In this document: piece after piece, positions 6,853 to 21,847 of the stretch
Position numbering within the stretch: position 1 is the first letter of the stretch
How the letters are laid out: each line of letters opens with the position of its first letter
Position numbers and translations under genes: made by a program
Origin: Luteolibacter sp. Y139
GTDB lineage: Bacteria; Verrucomicrobiota; Verrucomicrobiia; Verrucomicrobiales; Akkermansiaceae
Direction of reading: 5' to 3'
DNA: 64,000 bases
Assembly: GCF_038066715.1 (NCBI RefSeq)
Contig: NZ_JBBUKT010000001.1
Span: forward strand, 558,001-622,000
Notes under the pieces: model-generated
The model's input: the letters and a program-made list of their open reading frames with translations, nothing else
Databases searched by the model: none
Told to the model about the DNA's origin: nothing

Positions 6853-8898
6853 ATGCGGCGGCTCGCCATACTCTTCATGCTCCTCCTGCGTCCGGCCCTC
6901 GGCCAGGTCGCGGAACCTCCCGTGAAGGACATCCGCGAACTCCAGGCCGCCGCCATCGCAGAAAACTCCGATGGCTCACAAGTCGCACTAGAAGGCCTCG
7001 TGACCTGGGCCGATCCCGGCGCGGGAAAATTCTTCTACCTCCAGGATGCCACCGGCGGCATCCGCGTGAACTACACCGGCGAACAGGGGCCCGCTTGGGG
7101 AGACCGCCTCCACGTCCAGGGAATCGCCCGCCCCGGATCGTTCGCCCCCTTGATGGAAGCCACCAGCTACCGCCCCATCGGCAAGGCCCGCATGCCCGTC
7201 GCCCCCTACGGCTCCGGCGGCGGCCTGCTCAATGGCTCCTTCAATGGTGAATGGGTCTGGACCGACGGCTGGATTCGCACCGCCGAATTCATCGACAAGG
7301 AAACCCTCATGGTCGTGCTGGATTCGGGCGCATCTCGCATCAGCCTGCGCGTGAGCCACGCCTCCAAGCTCGATCCCCAGAAGCTCATCGCCTCCAAGGC
7401 CATCGCCTATGGCGTCGCCAGCCCGGTACGCTCGCGCGAAGCCACCGGCCAGTTGGTCGAGGTGCAGATCCTCGTTCCGCGCGCGGAAGAACTCCACACC
7501 GACCAGCGCGAAAAGATCTCCCCTTGGGAAAAGCCCTACACCCCGCTCCGCTCCGTCTTCCGCTACCAGCCGGGCCAGACCCGCGGCGACCGCGTCCACA
7601 TCCGCGGCGAGGTCCTGATGACCTCGGGCGACATCGCATGGCTTCACGATGGCGATGCCGGCCTCGCGATCCGCGGCAATACCACCGGGCTGAAACGTGG
7701 CGACCGCATCGATGCGGTCGGCTTTCGCGACCTCCAGGATTTCCTGCCCGTGTTCTCGGACGTGATCGTCAAGCCGGACACCGGCCCCGCCATCAAGCTC
7801 AGCCCCAAGCACCTCGCCCCTTCCGAACTCATCGACGGCCTCCACCACGCCGACCATGTCGCGGTCTCCGGCCATCTGCTAGACCGCATCGAGACTCCAT
7901 TCGACAGCGGCAAGCAACACCTCGTGCTCGCCCTCCAATCACCCCGCGGCGTCTTCACCGCGGAGCTGGATGCGCCCTACACGAAGAGCATGGCGGACGC
8001 ATGGGAAACGGACAGCCTGCTGGAAGTCACCGGCATCTGCGTCGTGCAGACAGATGCCTCCGGCGAGCCCGCGAACTTCAAGATCCTCGTCCCCGACGCC
8101 GCCGGCATTCGCGTGGTGCAGGCCGCTCCTTTCTTCACCGTCGGCCGCATGCTGGTGCTGCTCTGCATCACCCTCGCCATCCTCCTCGCCTTCGCCATCG
8201 CCGCCTACCTGCTTGCCCGCCGCAATACCCGCCTGCGCTCCGAGGTCAGCGAACGCCAGGCCATCGCCGCCGAACGAGGACGACTCGCACGCGACCTCCA
8301 CGATACCCTGGAACAAGGACTCACCGGCCTCCAGCTCCACATCCGCGGCATCACCCTCTCGCTCCCAGACGAGCAGCAAGAAACCCGCACCCGCCTCGAA
8401 ACCATGCGGGCTCTCGTGAAGCAATGCCGCACCGAAGTCCGCCAATCTATCTGGGACCTCCGCGCCGAAGCCCTCGAAAACTTCGACCTCGGCGATGCGA
8501 TTCACCGCATGGCCCAATCCGTCTTCCTCGGCTCAGGCACCCGCGTCGAATTCCATCAGCGCCGCGAAGGCGGCAAGATCCCCGGCATGATCGGCGACAA
8601 CCTCCTCCGCATCGGCCAGGAAGCGATGACCAATGCCCTCAAGCACGCCCAGGCAACGCTGATCGAAATCGAACTCATCACCACACCCGTCAGCGCCTCG
8701 CTCTCCGTGAGCGATGACGGCCTCGGCCTTTCTAACATGCCTCAGGATAGCCGCGGCCACTTCGGCCTCGTGGGCATGGAAGAGCGTGCCGATCGCATCG
8801 GTGCCACCCTCCAAGTCGAGAGCCGCGAGGGCGGAGGCACCCGCGTCCGTGTCGAAGTCCCCTTGCCACCCGAAGAAACCGCTTCACCCACGTCATGA
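6853..8898 (+). CDS. Membrane sensor histidine kinase, NarL/DesK type, with OB-fold-like sensor region
   Basis: The 681-residue kinase has a signal sequence (1-18) and a large extracytoplasmic region (about 20-430). A single membrane helix follows (432-455), then a HisKA_3 dimerisation domain with phospho-acceptor His483 in LARDLHDTLEQGL. The HATPase domain shows N (IGQEAMTNALKHA), G1 (VSDDGLGLS) and G2 (HFGLVGMEERADRIG) boxes. The sensor region contains at least two OB-fold-like repeats (FFYLQDATGGIRV then GDRLHVQG; AWLHDGDAGLAIRG then GDRIDAVG), an uncommon input module. The stop codon overlaps the regulator's start (ATGA at 8895-8898), so the two are translationally coupled. Divergent placement from the exported oxidoreductase suggests, but does not prove, that the system responds to an extracellular polymer or breakdown product. 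Confidence 0.92.
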   Translation: MRRLAILFMLLLRPALGQVAEPPVKDIRELQAAAIAENSDGSQVALEGLVTWADPGAGKFFYLQDATGGIRVNYTGEQGPAWGDRLHVQGIARPGSFAPLMEATSYRPIGKARMPVAPYGSGGGLLNGSFNGEWVWTDGWIRTAEFIDKETLMVVLDSGASRISLRVSHASKLDPQKLIASKAIAYGVASPVRSREATGQLVEVQILVPRAEELHTDQREKISPWEKPYTPLRSVFRYQPGQTRGDRVHIRGEVLMTSGDIAWLHDGDAGLAIRGNTTGLKRGDRIDAVGFRDLQDFLPVFSDVIVKPDTGPAIKLSPKHLAPSELIDGLHHADHVAVSGHLLDRIETPFDSGKQHLVLALQSPRGVFTAELDAPYTKSMADAWETDSLLEVTGICVVQTDASGEPANFKILVPDAAGIRVVQAAPFFTVGRMLVLLCITLAILLAFAIAAYLLARRNTRLRSEVSERQAIAAERGRLARDLHDTLEQGLTGLQLHIRGITLSLPDEQQETRTRLETMRALVKQCRTEVRQSIWDLRAEALENFDLGDAIHRMAQSVFLGSGTRVEFHQRREGGKIPGMIGDNLLRIGQEAMTNALKHAQATLIEIELITTPVSASLSVSDDGLGLSNMPQDSRGHFGLVGMEERADRIGATLQVESREGGGTRVRVEVPLPPEETASPTS

Positions 8899-9533
8899 AA
8901 CCCGCCCGCACCTTCAAGATCCTCATCGTGGATGACCACTTCGTCGTCCGCGCCGGACTCCGGGACATCCTCAGCCACGAACCCGACTTCGAGGTCGTTG
9001 GCGAAGCCGCCAATGGCCGCGATGCCGTGACCACCTACTCACGGCTCCAGCCCGATGTCACCCTCATGGACCTGCGCATGCCCCTCTGCAATGGCCTCGA
9101 AGCAATCCGCCTCATCCGCGAAAAACACCCTGACGCCCGCATCCTCGTGCTCAGCAGCTACGAAGGCGACGAGGACATCCACGCCGCGCTCGCCGCCGGA
9201 GCCATGGGCTACATCCTGAAGCACAGCTCCGACGACCAGATCACTCCCGCCATTCGCGCCCTGCTCCAGGGCAAGCGCTGGATCCCCCTCGACGTCGCCA
9301 GCCAGCTCGCCGCCCGCGAACGCGGCGAGATCCTCTCCGAGCGCGAGCGCGAGATCGTCCGCCTCCTCGTCAAAGGCGAAGCGAACAAGGAGATCGGCGA
9401 CGCCCTCGGCATCACGGAACTCACCGTGAAGTCGCACATGAAAAACATACTCGCTAAGCTCAAGGTCCGCGACCGCACCGAAGCCGTCACCGTCGCCCTC
9501 CGCCGCGGCATCGTCCACCTCCCCGGCGAGTGA
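8895..9533 (+). CDS. NarL/FixJ-type response regulator
   Basis: The 212-residue regulator has a receiver domain with acidic pocket Asp13/Asp14, phospho-acceptor Asp59 (LMDLRMP), Ser87/Ser88 and Lys109 (YILK). A LuxR-type helix-turn-helix follows (about 145-205; LSEREREIVRLLVKGEANKEIG and ELTVKSHMKNILAKL). All key residues are present. It overlaps the kinase gene by 4 bp (ATGA), giving a standard two-gene signalling operon. A hairpin at 9571-9591 lies just downstream. Target promoters cannot be read from the sequence; the divergent oxidoreductase gene and the nearby SGNH hydrolase gene are the obvious local candidates. Confidence 0.95.
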   Translation: MKPARTFKILIVDDHFVVRAGLRDILSHEPDFEVVGEAANGRDAVTTYSRLQPDVTLMDLRMPLCNGLEAIRLIREKHPDARILVLSSYEGDEDIHAALAAGAMGYILKHSSDDQITPAIRALLQGKRWIPLDVASQLAARERGEILSEREREIVRLLVKGEANKEIGDALGITELTVKSHMKNILAKLKVRDRTEAVTVALRRGIVHLPGE

Positions 9534-9570
9534 TCGAGTAAGCAGGACCAATGGTCTTCCATCTTCGTAG

Positions 9571-9591
9571 CGGAACGACTGCGTCGTTCCG
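9571..9591. repeat. Intergenic hairpin repeat (cggaacga stem)
   Basis: An 8-bp perfect inverted repeat (cggaacga, 5-base loop, tcgttccg) lies between the convergent response-regulator and SGNH-hydrolase genes. No T-run follows on either strand. It resembles the other short intergenic palindromes in this window more than a classical terminator. Confidence 0.55.
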
Positions 9592-9732
9592 GCTGGGTGC
9601 GGATCACACCGGCAACCCATGCCACAATCCATCTGGAAGCTCCTCCTCTTGGAAGAGCGAACACTTCAAATCAAACGAGCGAGCGCGGCACCGAAAAACC
9701 CATGAACGGCGCCACGCTCTCTCTTCAACCTC

Positions 9733-12700
9733 TCAACGGGTAACCTTCAACCGCAGGAACTGTCTGCTCGCCGCACTTGTCGCCGTGCGCGACCTCACCA
9801 GCACCTGCTGCAGCGCATCAGGATCCGCATCCGCGCTCTTCGCCAGAAACGTGTCGCCGGCATTCCAAACCTGCAGATTGGTGCTCACCTCCGGCACTCC
9901 CAGCAGGCCGGTCCCCGGTGCACGAGGATAGGTGATGGAAAAGTAGTCCACACCTTCCACCGCCATCTTGCCTGAGCTCACAAAGCTAGCCTGCTGCACC
10001 AGCGGATCATACCCTGCGAAATATTCCATCAGGTTGGTGATGCCATCGCCATCGGGATCCGCATTCTCGCCGGAAATGTTCACATCATCCAGCTGTGCCA
10101 CACTGAAGTGCGCCGCTTGCCAGCCACTGAACGGCGAGTCATCCGGATCAACGACGACCAGCGATGCCTTCGTCGTCACTCCCGCATACATTCCCGACGG
10201 CGGCACCGCCTCGATCGTCAGCGTCTCGGCACCCTCGTGAAGAGTGTCGAACTTCGGCATGATCGTCAGCGTCGCAGTCTTCGCGCCAGCCGGAATCGTG
10301 ATGCTCACAGGCACCGCATCGTAATCACCGCCATTCACCGCATCACCGCCAATGGTCAGGTTCACTACCTGCGCTTGGGTCACGGAGCCACTGCGCGTCA
10401 CCGTCACGATCGAAGGCCGCGCCGCCCCGCCAGACGTCACCGGTTCCCCGGCGCGTCCATTGCTGGCAAGCAGCCTCACCGCGGGAACACCCACGCCCAC
10501 CGCATCCGCGATCACGAATCCAGTGGTGCCCGTCGTTCCGATCACCACGCTATTGTCGGTGCCCGCGGCCAGCGGGAAATCGCCGAGCTTGTACCACATC
10601 CCGCCGTTGATCGTCTGATCCACGGTGACCGTCGTACTTCCACCCGCGTAGTTGATCGTGACCGGCACGTTGTTCGCCCGGTTGTTCAGCGAACTCCAGC
10701 GCAGATAAACCGGGTAGGTTCCCGCCGCCGGAATCTCCGGGAAGTAGCTCACCGTCTTCAACCCCTTGTCGATATTGCCATCGGTTTGGTAGCCATTCAG
10801 ATGCGCTCCCGCCGTCGAAGTGCTGAAAGTCCAGGTTCCTTCAAATTGCGCCATGGTCTCATCGACCACGATCGGCGGCTGAACGATCGCCGGCGCTCCC
10901 GTCCTCTCCAGCAACGCCGGAACCATATAGACGGCTTCTCCTCCCACCGAAGGATGCAGCCCATCGGGAACGTTGGTATAGAAGTCCACCTCCGACTGAT
11001 CGAGCAGCGCCTGCCAGGCAGGACTATGATCGATCAAGGTCAGGTTCCGCTCCGCCGCGACATCGCGATAGATCTGCTGGTAGTGCACCAGATTCGGCCT
11101 CCATCCAGCATCGCCCTGCGGGCGACCGATCACCGGATTCGTGACTTGCAGGATGACCTCACACTGCGGATTCACCGCCAGGATCCCATCGATCATCGCG
11201 TTGAGATTCGCCCGGGCCTCCGGCAGTGAAATATCCAGCCGCGCCACCGCATCGTTCACCGAGAACTCGATGAAAACCGTGTCTGGCACCAGCGCCAGGA
11301 CCTGCGTCTGAAGATTGGTAATGCCCCAGTTGGATGCCATGCCGCTGCTCCCACGGTTATAGTAGGTCGCCTGCCCCGGCCACGTCGCATCGGAGATCAA
11401 TCTCAGCTGCGTCGGCCAATTGCCGCTCGCGGTAAGGCTCGTCCCATAGAAGACCACCTTCTGCTGCAAGCCCGCAGCCAGCTTCTGGATGAAGCGGCTC
11501 TTCGTGGATGGAACCCCTGCCGCACGATCATTCAAAGTCACCGTCGCGGAGGTCGTGGGTGGCAGGTTGTAGCCGGCATCTGCAACCAGCGTGAGCGTCA
11601 CCGTCTCCGGCCCCTCGACCAATGAGTCCGTATAGGCAGGCACCGGAACCACCAACGACGTAGCACCCGCCGGTATCAACACCGACGCCGGCACCGCCGG
11701 ATAGTCGACACCTGCGGTCGCCGTGCCACTCGAGTTCAGATAAACCCGCAGTGCCGCCGTTGTATCGCCATCTCTCGTGAGGGTAACGCTGCCGATGGCT
11801 TCGGCACCCGGAGTTGGCTCCTGGGAAATCGCGCCGCTCGCAGCGATCGTGACGTTCACCGGAACGACGACCGGCGGTGCCGGCACCGGCAACACGTCAT
11901 CGAGCGTCGTGCCGAAGCGAAACTCATCATAAGCCACCGTCTGGTTCGCACCGCTGTTGCCTGGTCCGAACTGGATGCCATTGCCCGGATTGAACGTGAA
12001 CGTCCCGGTGGTCACCGGAGCATCGGACACCCGCGAGGTCACATTCGAGGGACCGCTGCCGATCAGCGCGCCATCCAGCTCCGCATCCGTGAAGCCGCCA
12101 TCCTTGAAGTAATCGAACTGCGCCGCAGTCAGTACGAAGGTCGTCGCCACCCCGGGGCTCCCCACGGAAAGCGCCGTCCCCACCCGCGTGAAGCGGCCGA
12201 TCACCACATAGTCGGTGTTGATCGCCAGCGATTGTGTGGAAGCCGTGTTCGCATTGTTCGCGTCGTACTGGCTACCGGTGAAAACATTCGCTGGTCCGTC
12301 GGCATACGCGTGAAAGTAAGCAGCTGCCCCGCCACTCGTCGCCGTCGTATTGGCCCTCAGCGAAGCCACACCATTGTTGGAGGGCACGGTCCCCAGGCGC
12401 ACCAGATAGCTGGTATACAGATTCCCGCTTACCGCAGGCCCCGTGTAAGCGAAGCCGATGTAGGACGGCCTGCCAGTCGCATCGGCATAGCGCGCGCTGC
12501 CACCACTGGTGATCAGGTTGCTGAAGGTCATCCCGGTGGCGTCGAAGACGTTGGCTGCCGCACCGGTGCCGGCACTCGTGATGATCCCGGCCGTGTCGAG
12601 ACCTTGGGTATTGGAGCCAATCGGCTGCCCGGGGAGAGCACCGACCGTGTAGCCGTTGAAGCCTTGATAAGCGACCAGATTGGCCGATACGGAGGAGACC

Positions 12701-12744
12701 GTCGCGGCGAGGCAAACGACGGCCCAAGAGTAGCTGGGTTTCAT
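9733..12744 (-). CDS. Exported multidomain SGNH/GDSL hydrolase
   Basis: This 1003-residue protein carries, in order, a signal peptide (1-21) and a jelly-roll-like N-terminal region (22-285). A Calx-beta domain (about 298-405) and an SGNH hydrolase domain (about 418-615) follow. A golvesin-like domain (about 632-755), a second Calx-beta domain (about 760-868) and the shared C-terminal module (873-1003) complete it. The SGNH residues are visible: nucleophile Ser436 in GTSLT, Gly in NRGSSG, Asn497 in FSVNDA and Asp595/His597 in DGLHPS. This supports an esterase or acetylesterase acting on extracellular polysaccharide, with the other domains for binding or display. The tail has ADPDGDGITNLMEYFAGYDPL and ends RQFLRLKVTR. 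It is transcribed leftwards after ogt, with a short hairpin between (12760-12780). Confidence 0.87.
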   Translation of the reverse strand: MKPSYSWAVVCLAATVSSVSANLVAYQGFNGYTVGALPGQPIGSNTQGLDTAGIITSAGTGAAANVFDATGMTFSNLITSGGSARYADATGRPSYIGFAYTGPAVSGNLYTSYLVRLGTVPSNNGVASLRANTTATSGGAAAYFHAYADGPANVFTGSQYDANNANTASTQSLAINTDYVVIGRFTRVGTALSVGSPGVATTFVLTAAQFDYFKDGGFTDAELDGALIGSGPSNVTSRVSDAPVTTGTFTFNPGNGIQFGPGNSGANQTVAYDEFRFGTTLDDVLPVPAPPVVVPVNVTIAASGAISQEPTPGAEAIGSVTLTRDGDTTAALRVYLNSSGTATAGVDYPAVPASVLIPAGATSLVVPVPAYTDSLVEGPETVTLTLVADAGYNLPPTTSATVTLNDRAAGVPSTKSRFIQKLAAGLQQKVVFYGTSLTASGNWPTQLRLISDATWPGQATYYNRGSSGMASNWGITNLQTQVLALVPDTVFIEFSVNDAVARLDISLPEARANLNAMIDGILAVNPQCEVILQVTNPVIGRPQGDAGWRPNLVHYQQIYRDVAAERNLTLIDHSPAWQALLDQSEVDFYTNVPDGLHPSVGGEAVYMVPALLERTGAPAIVQPPIVVDETMAQFEGTWTFSTSTAGAHLNGYQTDGNIDKGLKTVSYFPEIPAAGTYPVYLRWSSLNNRANNVPVTINYAGGSTTVTVDQTINGGMWYKLGDFPLAAGTDNSVVIGTTGTTGFVIADAVGVGVPAVRLLASNGRAGEPVTSGGAARPSIVTVTRSGSVTQAQVVNLTIGGDAVNGGDYDAVPVSITIPAGAKTATLTIMPKFDTLHEGAETLTIEAVPPSGMYAGVTTKASLVVVDPDDSPFSGWQAAHFSVAQLDDVNISGENADPDGDGITNLMEYFAGYDPLVQQASFVSSGKMAVEGVDYFSITYPRAPGTGLLGVPEVSTNLQVWNAGDTFLAKSADADPDALQQVLVRSRTATSAASRQFLRLKVTR

Positions 12745-12759
12745 GGGTTATTGGGTTAT

Positions 12760-12780
12760 CCGGAATCTGTCCGATTCCGG
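12760..12780 (-). promoter_or_regulatory. Hairpin between ogt and the SGNH hydrolase gene
   Basis: A perfect 8-bp inverted repeat (ccggaatc, tgtcc, gattccgg) lies 32 bp after the ogt stop and 15 bp before the hydrolase start. On the minus strand it is followed by ataacccaataaccc and then ATG, with no T-run. It could be a weak terminator, a 5'-UTR structure or a repeat; the role is undecided. Confidence 0.35.
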
Positions 12781-12812
12781 CCCCCCCATCATCCCACTTT
12801 AGGGGTAGCACG

Positions 12813-13355
12813 TTAAGACAGTGCGAATTGGCCCTGTATGGATCCGCTCCCGTTACTATCCACGCCTTCCACACCCAGCAAAAGCGCCTTCGCTTCCAGC
12901 CCTCCCGCGAAGCCGGTCAGCTTCCCATTCGAGCCAATCACACGATGGCACGGCGCGATGATTGAAATCGGATTCCGCCCATTGGCCGCACCCACCGCGC
13001 GCACCGCCGTGGGATGCCCGATCTGCTCCGCGATCTGCGCATAGCTCCGCGTCTCGCCGAAGGGAATCGTCAGCAGCGCCTGCCACACCTTCCTTTGGAA
13101 ATCCGTGCCGGTCGTGAAATCCAGCCTCACCGTGAACTTCTTCAACCGGCCCTCAAAGTAATCGCCCAGTTGCCGCTCCGCCTCCAAGAGAATCGGATGC
13201 TCCCTGCTCTCCACCAGTTCACCCAGCCGCACGCGATCCGGCGCATCGTTCTCCCACAGGATCGCAACGAGGCCCTTGTCACTTGCGACCAGCGTAAGCT
13301 CGCCGACCGGTGAAGGCATCGTCTTGAAGTAGTGGCTCGTCTTGATCGCTTTCAT
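12813..13355 (-). CDS. Methylated-DNA--[protein]-cysteine S-methyltransferase
   Basis: This 180-residue suicide repair enzyme transfers the methyl group from O6-methylguanine (and O4-methylthymine) in DNA to its own cysteine. The active-site motif PCHRVIG is intact. It is preceded by the DNA-recognition helix region (GHPTAVRAVGAANGRNP), and the N-terminal domain has the usual length. I start at the ATG of MKAIKTSHYF (13353-13355). The longer open frame upstream merely reads through the divergent promoter and its inverted repeat. It is transcribed away from an Ada-AlkA fusion gene, a common arrangement for an adaptive-response regulon. Free-standing Ogt complements the partner, which lacks a methyltransferase domain. 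Confidence 0.95.
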   Translation of the reverse strand: MKAIKTSHYFKTMPSPVGELTLVASDKGLVAILWENDAPDRVRLGELVESREHPILLEAERQLGDYFEGRLKKFTVRLDFTTGTDFQRKVWQALLTIPFGETRSYAQIAEQIGHPTAVRAVGAANGRNPISIIAPCHRVIGSNGKLTGFAGGLEAKALLLGVEGVDSNGSGSIQGQFALS

Positions 13356-13390
13356 GGTCGGCAGCATGCCCCGGCTTGGCAAAGATGCTG

Positions 13391-13438
13391 GCCACTTTCG
13401 GACATCGAAGCGAATATTTTCACATGTCCGAAAATGGC
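13391..13438. promoter_or_regulatory. Inverted repeat in the ogt/alkA divergent promoter
   Basis: The arms gccactttcggacat (13391-13405) and atgtccgaaaatggc (13424-13438) are complementary at 14 of 15 positions and are separated by 18 bp. They sit between the ogt start (13355) and the fusion gene start (13480). The AraC-type domain of the fusion protein is the likely ligand, so this is a candidate operator controlling both genes. That assignment is inference from position and symmetry. Confidence 0.6.
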
Positions 13439-13479
13439 GAGCGAAAGCGCCGCCTTGGAGTAGTCTGGCGCAGCAATTC

Positions 13480-14928
13480 ATGATCGAAGAACACATCGCT
13501 TACAAGGCCATGACCTCGCGGGACCCGCGATTCGATGGCGTTTTCTACGTGGGCGTCACCTCCACCGGCATCTACTGCCGCCCGGTCTGCACGGTAAAAA
13601 CGCCAAAGCCCGAGAACTGCCGCTTTTTCGAAAGTGCCGAGGCCGCGGAAAAGGCCGCCTTCCGCCCCTGCCTGCGCTGCCGCCCCGAACTCGCACCGGG
13701 AAACGCCCCGATGGACAATGCCCATCGCATCGCCCACCTCATGGTGCAGCGTATCCACGAGGGACTCGCGGACGAAGGCGCAGGCCTCGAGGAAATCGCC
13801 AGCGAATTCGGCATCAGCTCGCGGCAGCTGCGACGCATCGTCCAGCAGGAGCTCGGTGTCTCACCGATCGAGCTCTTGCAAACGCGCCGCCTGCTTCTCG
13901 CGAAACAATTGCTGACCGAGACCAAGCTCCCCGTAATCGACGTCGCCTTCGCCAGTGGCTTCTCCAGCCTGCGCCGGTTCAATGATGCCTTCAGCTCCCG
14001 CTATCGCATGCCGCCCACCCGCTTGCGGAAAGAAGCAGCGGCAACTGTCGCCACTATCGATGCCGAAGACACCTCCATCCTGCAACTCGGCTACCGGCCG
14101 CCCTACGATTGGGAAGGCACCCTCGCCTTCCTGCGCGGACGCTGCATCCGCGATGTGGAATTCGTCACCGAGGACAGCTACGCACGCACCGTCCGCATCG
14201 GAAAGCATACCGGCTGGGTGCGCGTGAAACATGCGCCGCAGAAACATGCGCTGCTCGTGGAGTTCACCCATTCGCTGACGCCGGTCCTGCCAGCTCTCCT
14301 CGGCAGGTTGCGAAATCTTTTCGATCTCGCCGCACGGCCCGATCTCATCGCCGCGCACTTGGGAAAAGACGACCTCCTCAGCAAAAGCGTCGAAGCCCAT
14401 CCCGGCCTCCGCGTTCCCGGTGCCTTCGATGGCTTCGAAATGGCGATCCGCGCGATCCTCGGACAACAGATCACCGTCAAAGCCGCAACCACCATTGCGT
14501 GCCGCTTCGCGGAAGCCTTCGGTGAAGAGATCCACACGCCCATCTCCGGCCTCTCGAAACTCTCGCCACTCGCATCGAAGGTAGCCGCAGCATCCATCGA
14601 CGACGTCGCCAAGCTCGGCATCGTCAGCGCGCGCTCGGCGAGCATCATTGCCTTGGCGAAAGCCTACCACTCCGGCTCCCTCATCCTCGAAGCCGGATCT
14701 AACCCCGAAGCAGCGATCGCAAAACTGGTCGAGCTGCCCGGTATCGGCCAATGGACCGCTCACTACATCGCGATGCGTGCCCTCCGCTGGCCGGATGCCT
14801 TCCCGAAGGAAGACATCGCCGTGCGGAACAAGCTCGGAGGCGTAAGCGCCAAGCAGGCCGAAGCAATGTCGCAGCCTTGGCGCCCGTGGCGAAGCTACGC
14901 GGTGCTTCACATTTGGAGGAGCCTCTGA
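13480..14928 (+). CDS. Ada-AlkA fusion: methylation-responsive regulator and 3-methyladenine DNA glycosylase
   Basis: The 482-residue protein joins three parts. The N-terminal Ada zinc domain has Cys33, Cys37, Cys64 and Cys67 (IYCRPVC, FRPCLRC). These match E. coli Ada Cys38/42/69/72, including the methyl-accepting cysteine that senses phosphotriester damage. An AraC-type helix-turn-helix follows (about 75-183). The C-terminal AlkA glycosylase (about 195-480) has the HhH-GPD motif LVELPGIGQWTAHYIAMRA and the catalytic-type Asp in FPKEDIAV. It should excise alkylated bases and activate alkylation-response genes. It lacks the Ada C-terminal methyltransferase, which ogt next door supplies. I start at MIEEHIAYKAM (13480); the longer frame translates the operator. 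It is convergent with the giant surface-protein gene, with only 38 bp between the stops. Confidence 0.93.
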   Translation: MIEEHIAYKAMTSRDPRFDGVFYVGVTSTGIYCRPVCTVKTPKPENCRFFESAEAAEKAAFRPCLRCRPELAPGNAPMDNAHRIAHLMVQRIHEGLADEGAGLEEIASEFGISSRQLRRIVQQELGVSPIELLQTRRLLLAKQLLTETKLPVIDVAFASGFSSLRRFNDAFSSRYRMPPTRLRKEAAATVATIDAEDTSILQLGYRPPYDWEGTLAFLRGRCIRDVEFVTEDSYARTVRIGKHTGWVRVKHAPQKHALLVEFTHSLTPVLPALLGRLRNLFDLAARPDLIAAHLGKDDLLSKSVEAHPGLRVPGAFDGFEMAIRAILGQQITVKAATTIACRFAEAFGEEIHTPISGLSKLSPLASKVAAASIDDVAKLGIVSARSASIIALAKAYHSGSLILEAGSNPEAAIAKLVELPGIGQWTAHYIAMRALRWPDAFPKEDIAVRNKLGGVSAKQAEAMSQPWRPWRSYAVLHIWRSL

Positions 14929-14966
14929 AAGCTCGCTTGGGCCCACAGCTCCTCTTTTTCCGATCG

Positions 14967-21623
<6,657 letters not shown>

Positions 21624-21732
21624 TCATATAAATCGCTAATTTCAATATAAAATGCGCTTACAAACGCATTTTCAATCATCAAACGCGCCAAATTCGCAAT
21701 CTATACCCGAAATAACCTCCAATATCTGCCAC

Positions 21733-21772
21733 CAAAAACAGAAGAGCCGCCTGCCCAGCGGCAAGCGGCTCT
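21733..21772 (-). terminator. Rho-independent-type terminator after the CHRD gene
   Basis: The stem agagccgc/gcggctct (21743-21750 with 21765-21772) has an inner tgcc/ggca stem, and on the minus strand it is followed by cttctgttttt. It lies about 75 bp past the stop of the leftward CHRD-domain gene. Confidence 0.7.
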
Positions 21773-21847
21773 CGGTTCAGGGGGCTGGGGGTAAATCCTA
21801 TCCGGCGCTGCCCCGGGCTTGGTCCGTGGGCACCACCACTTTTGGCA

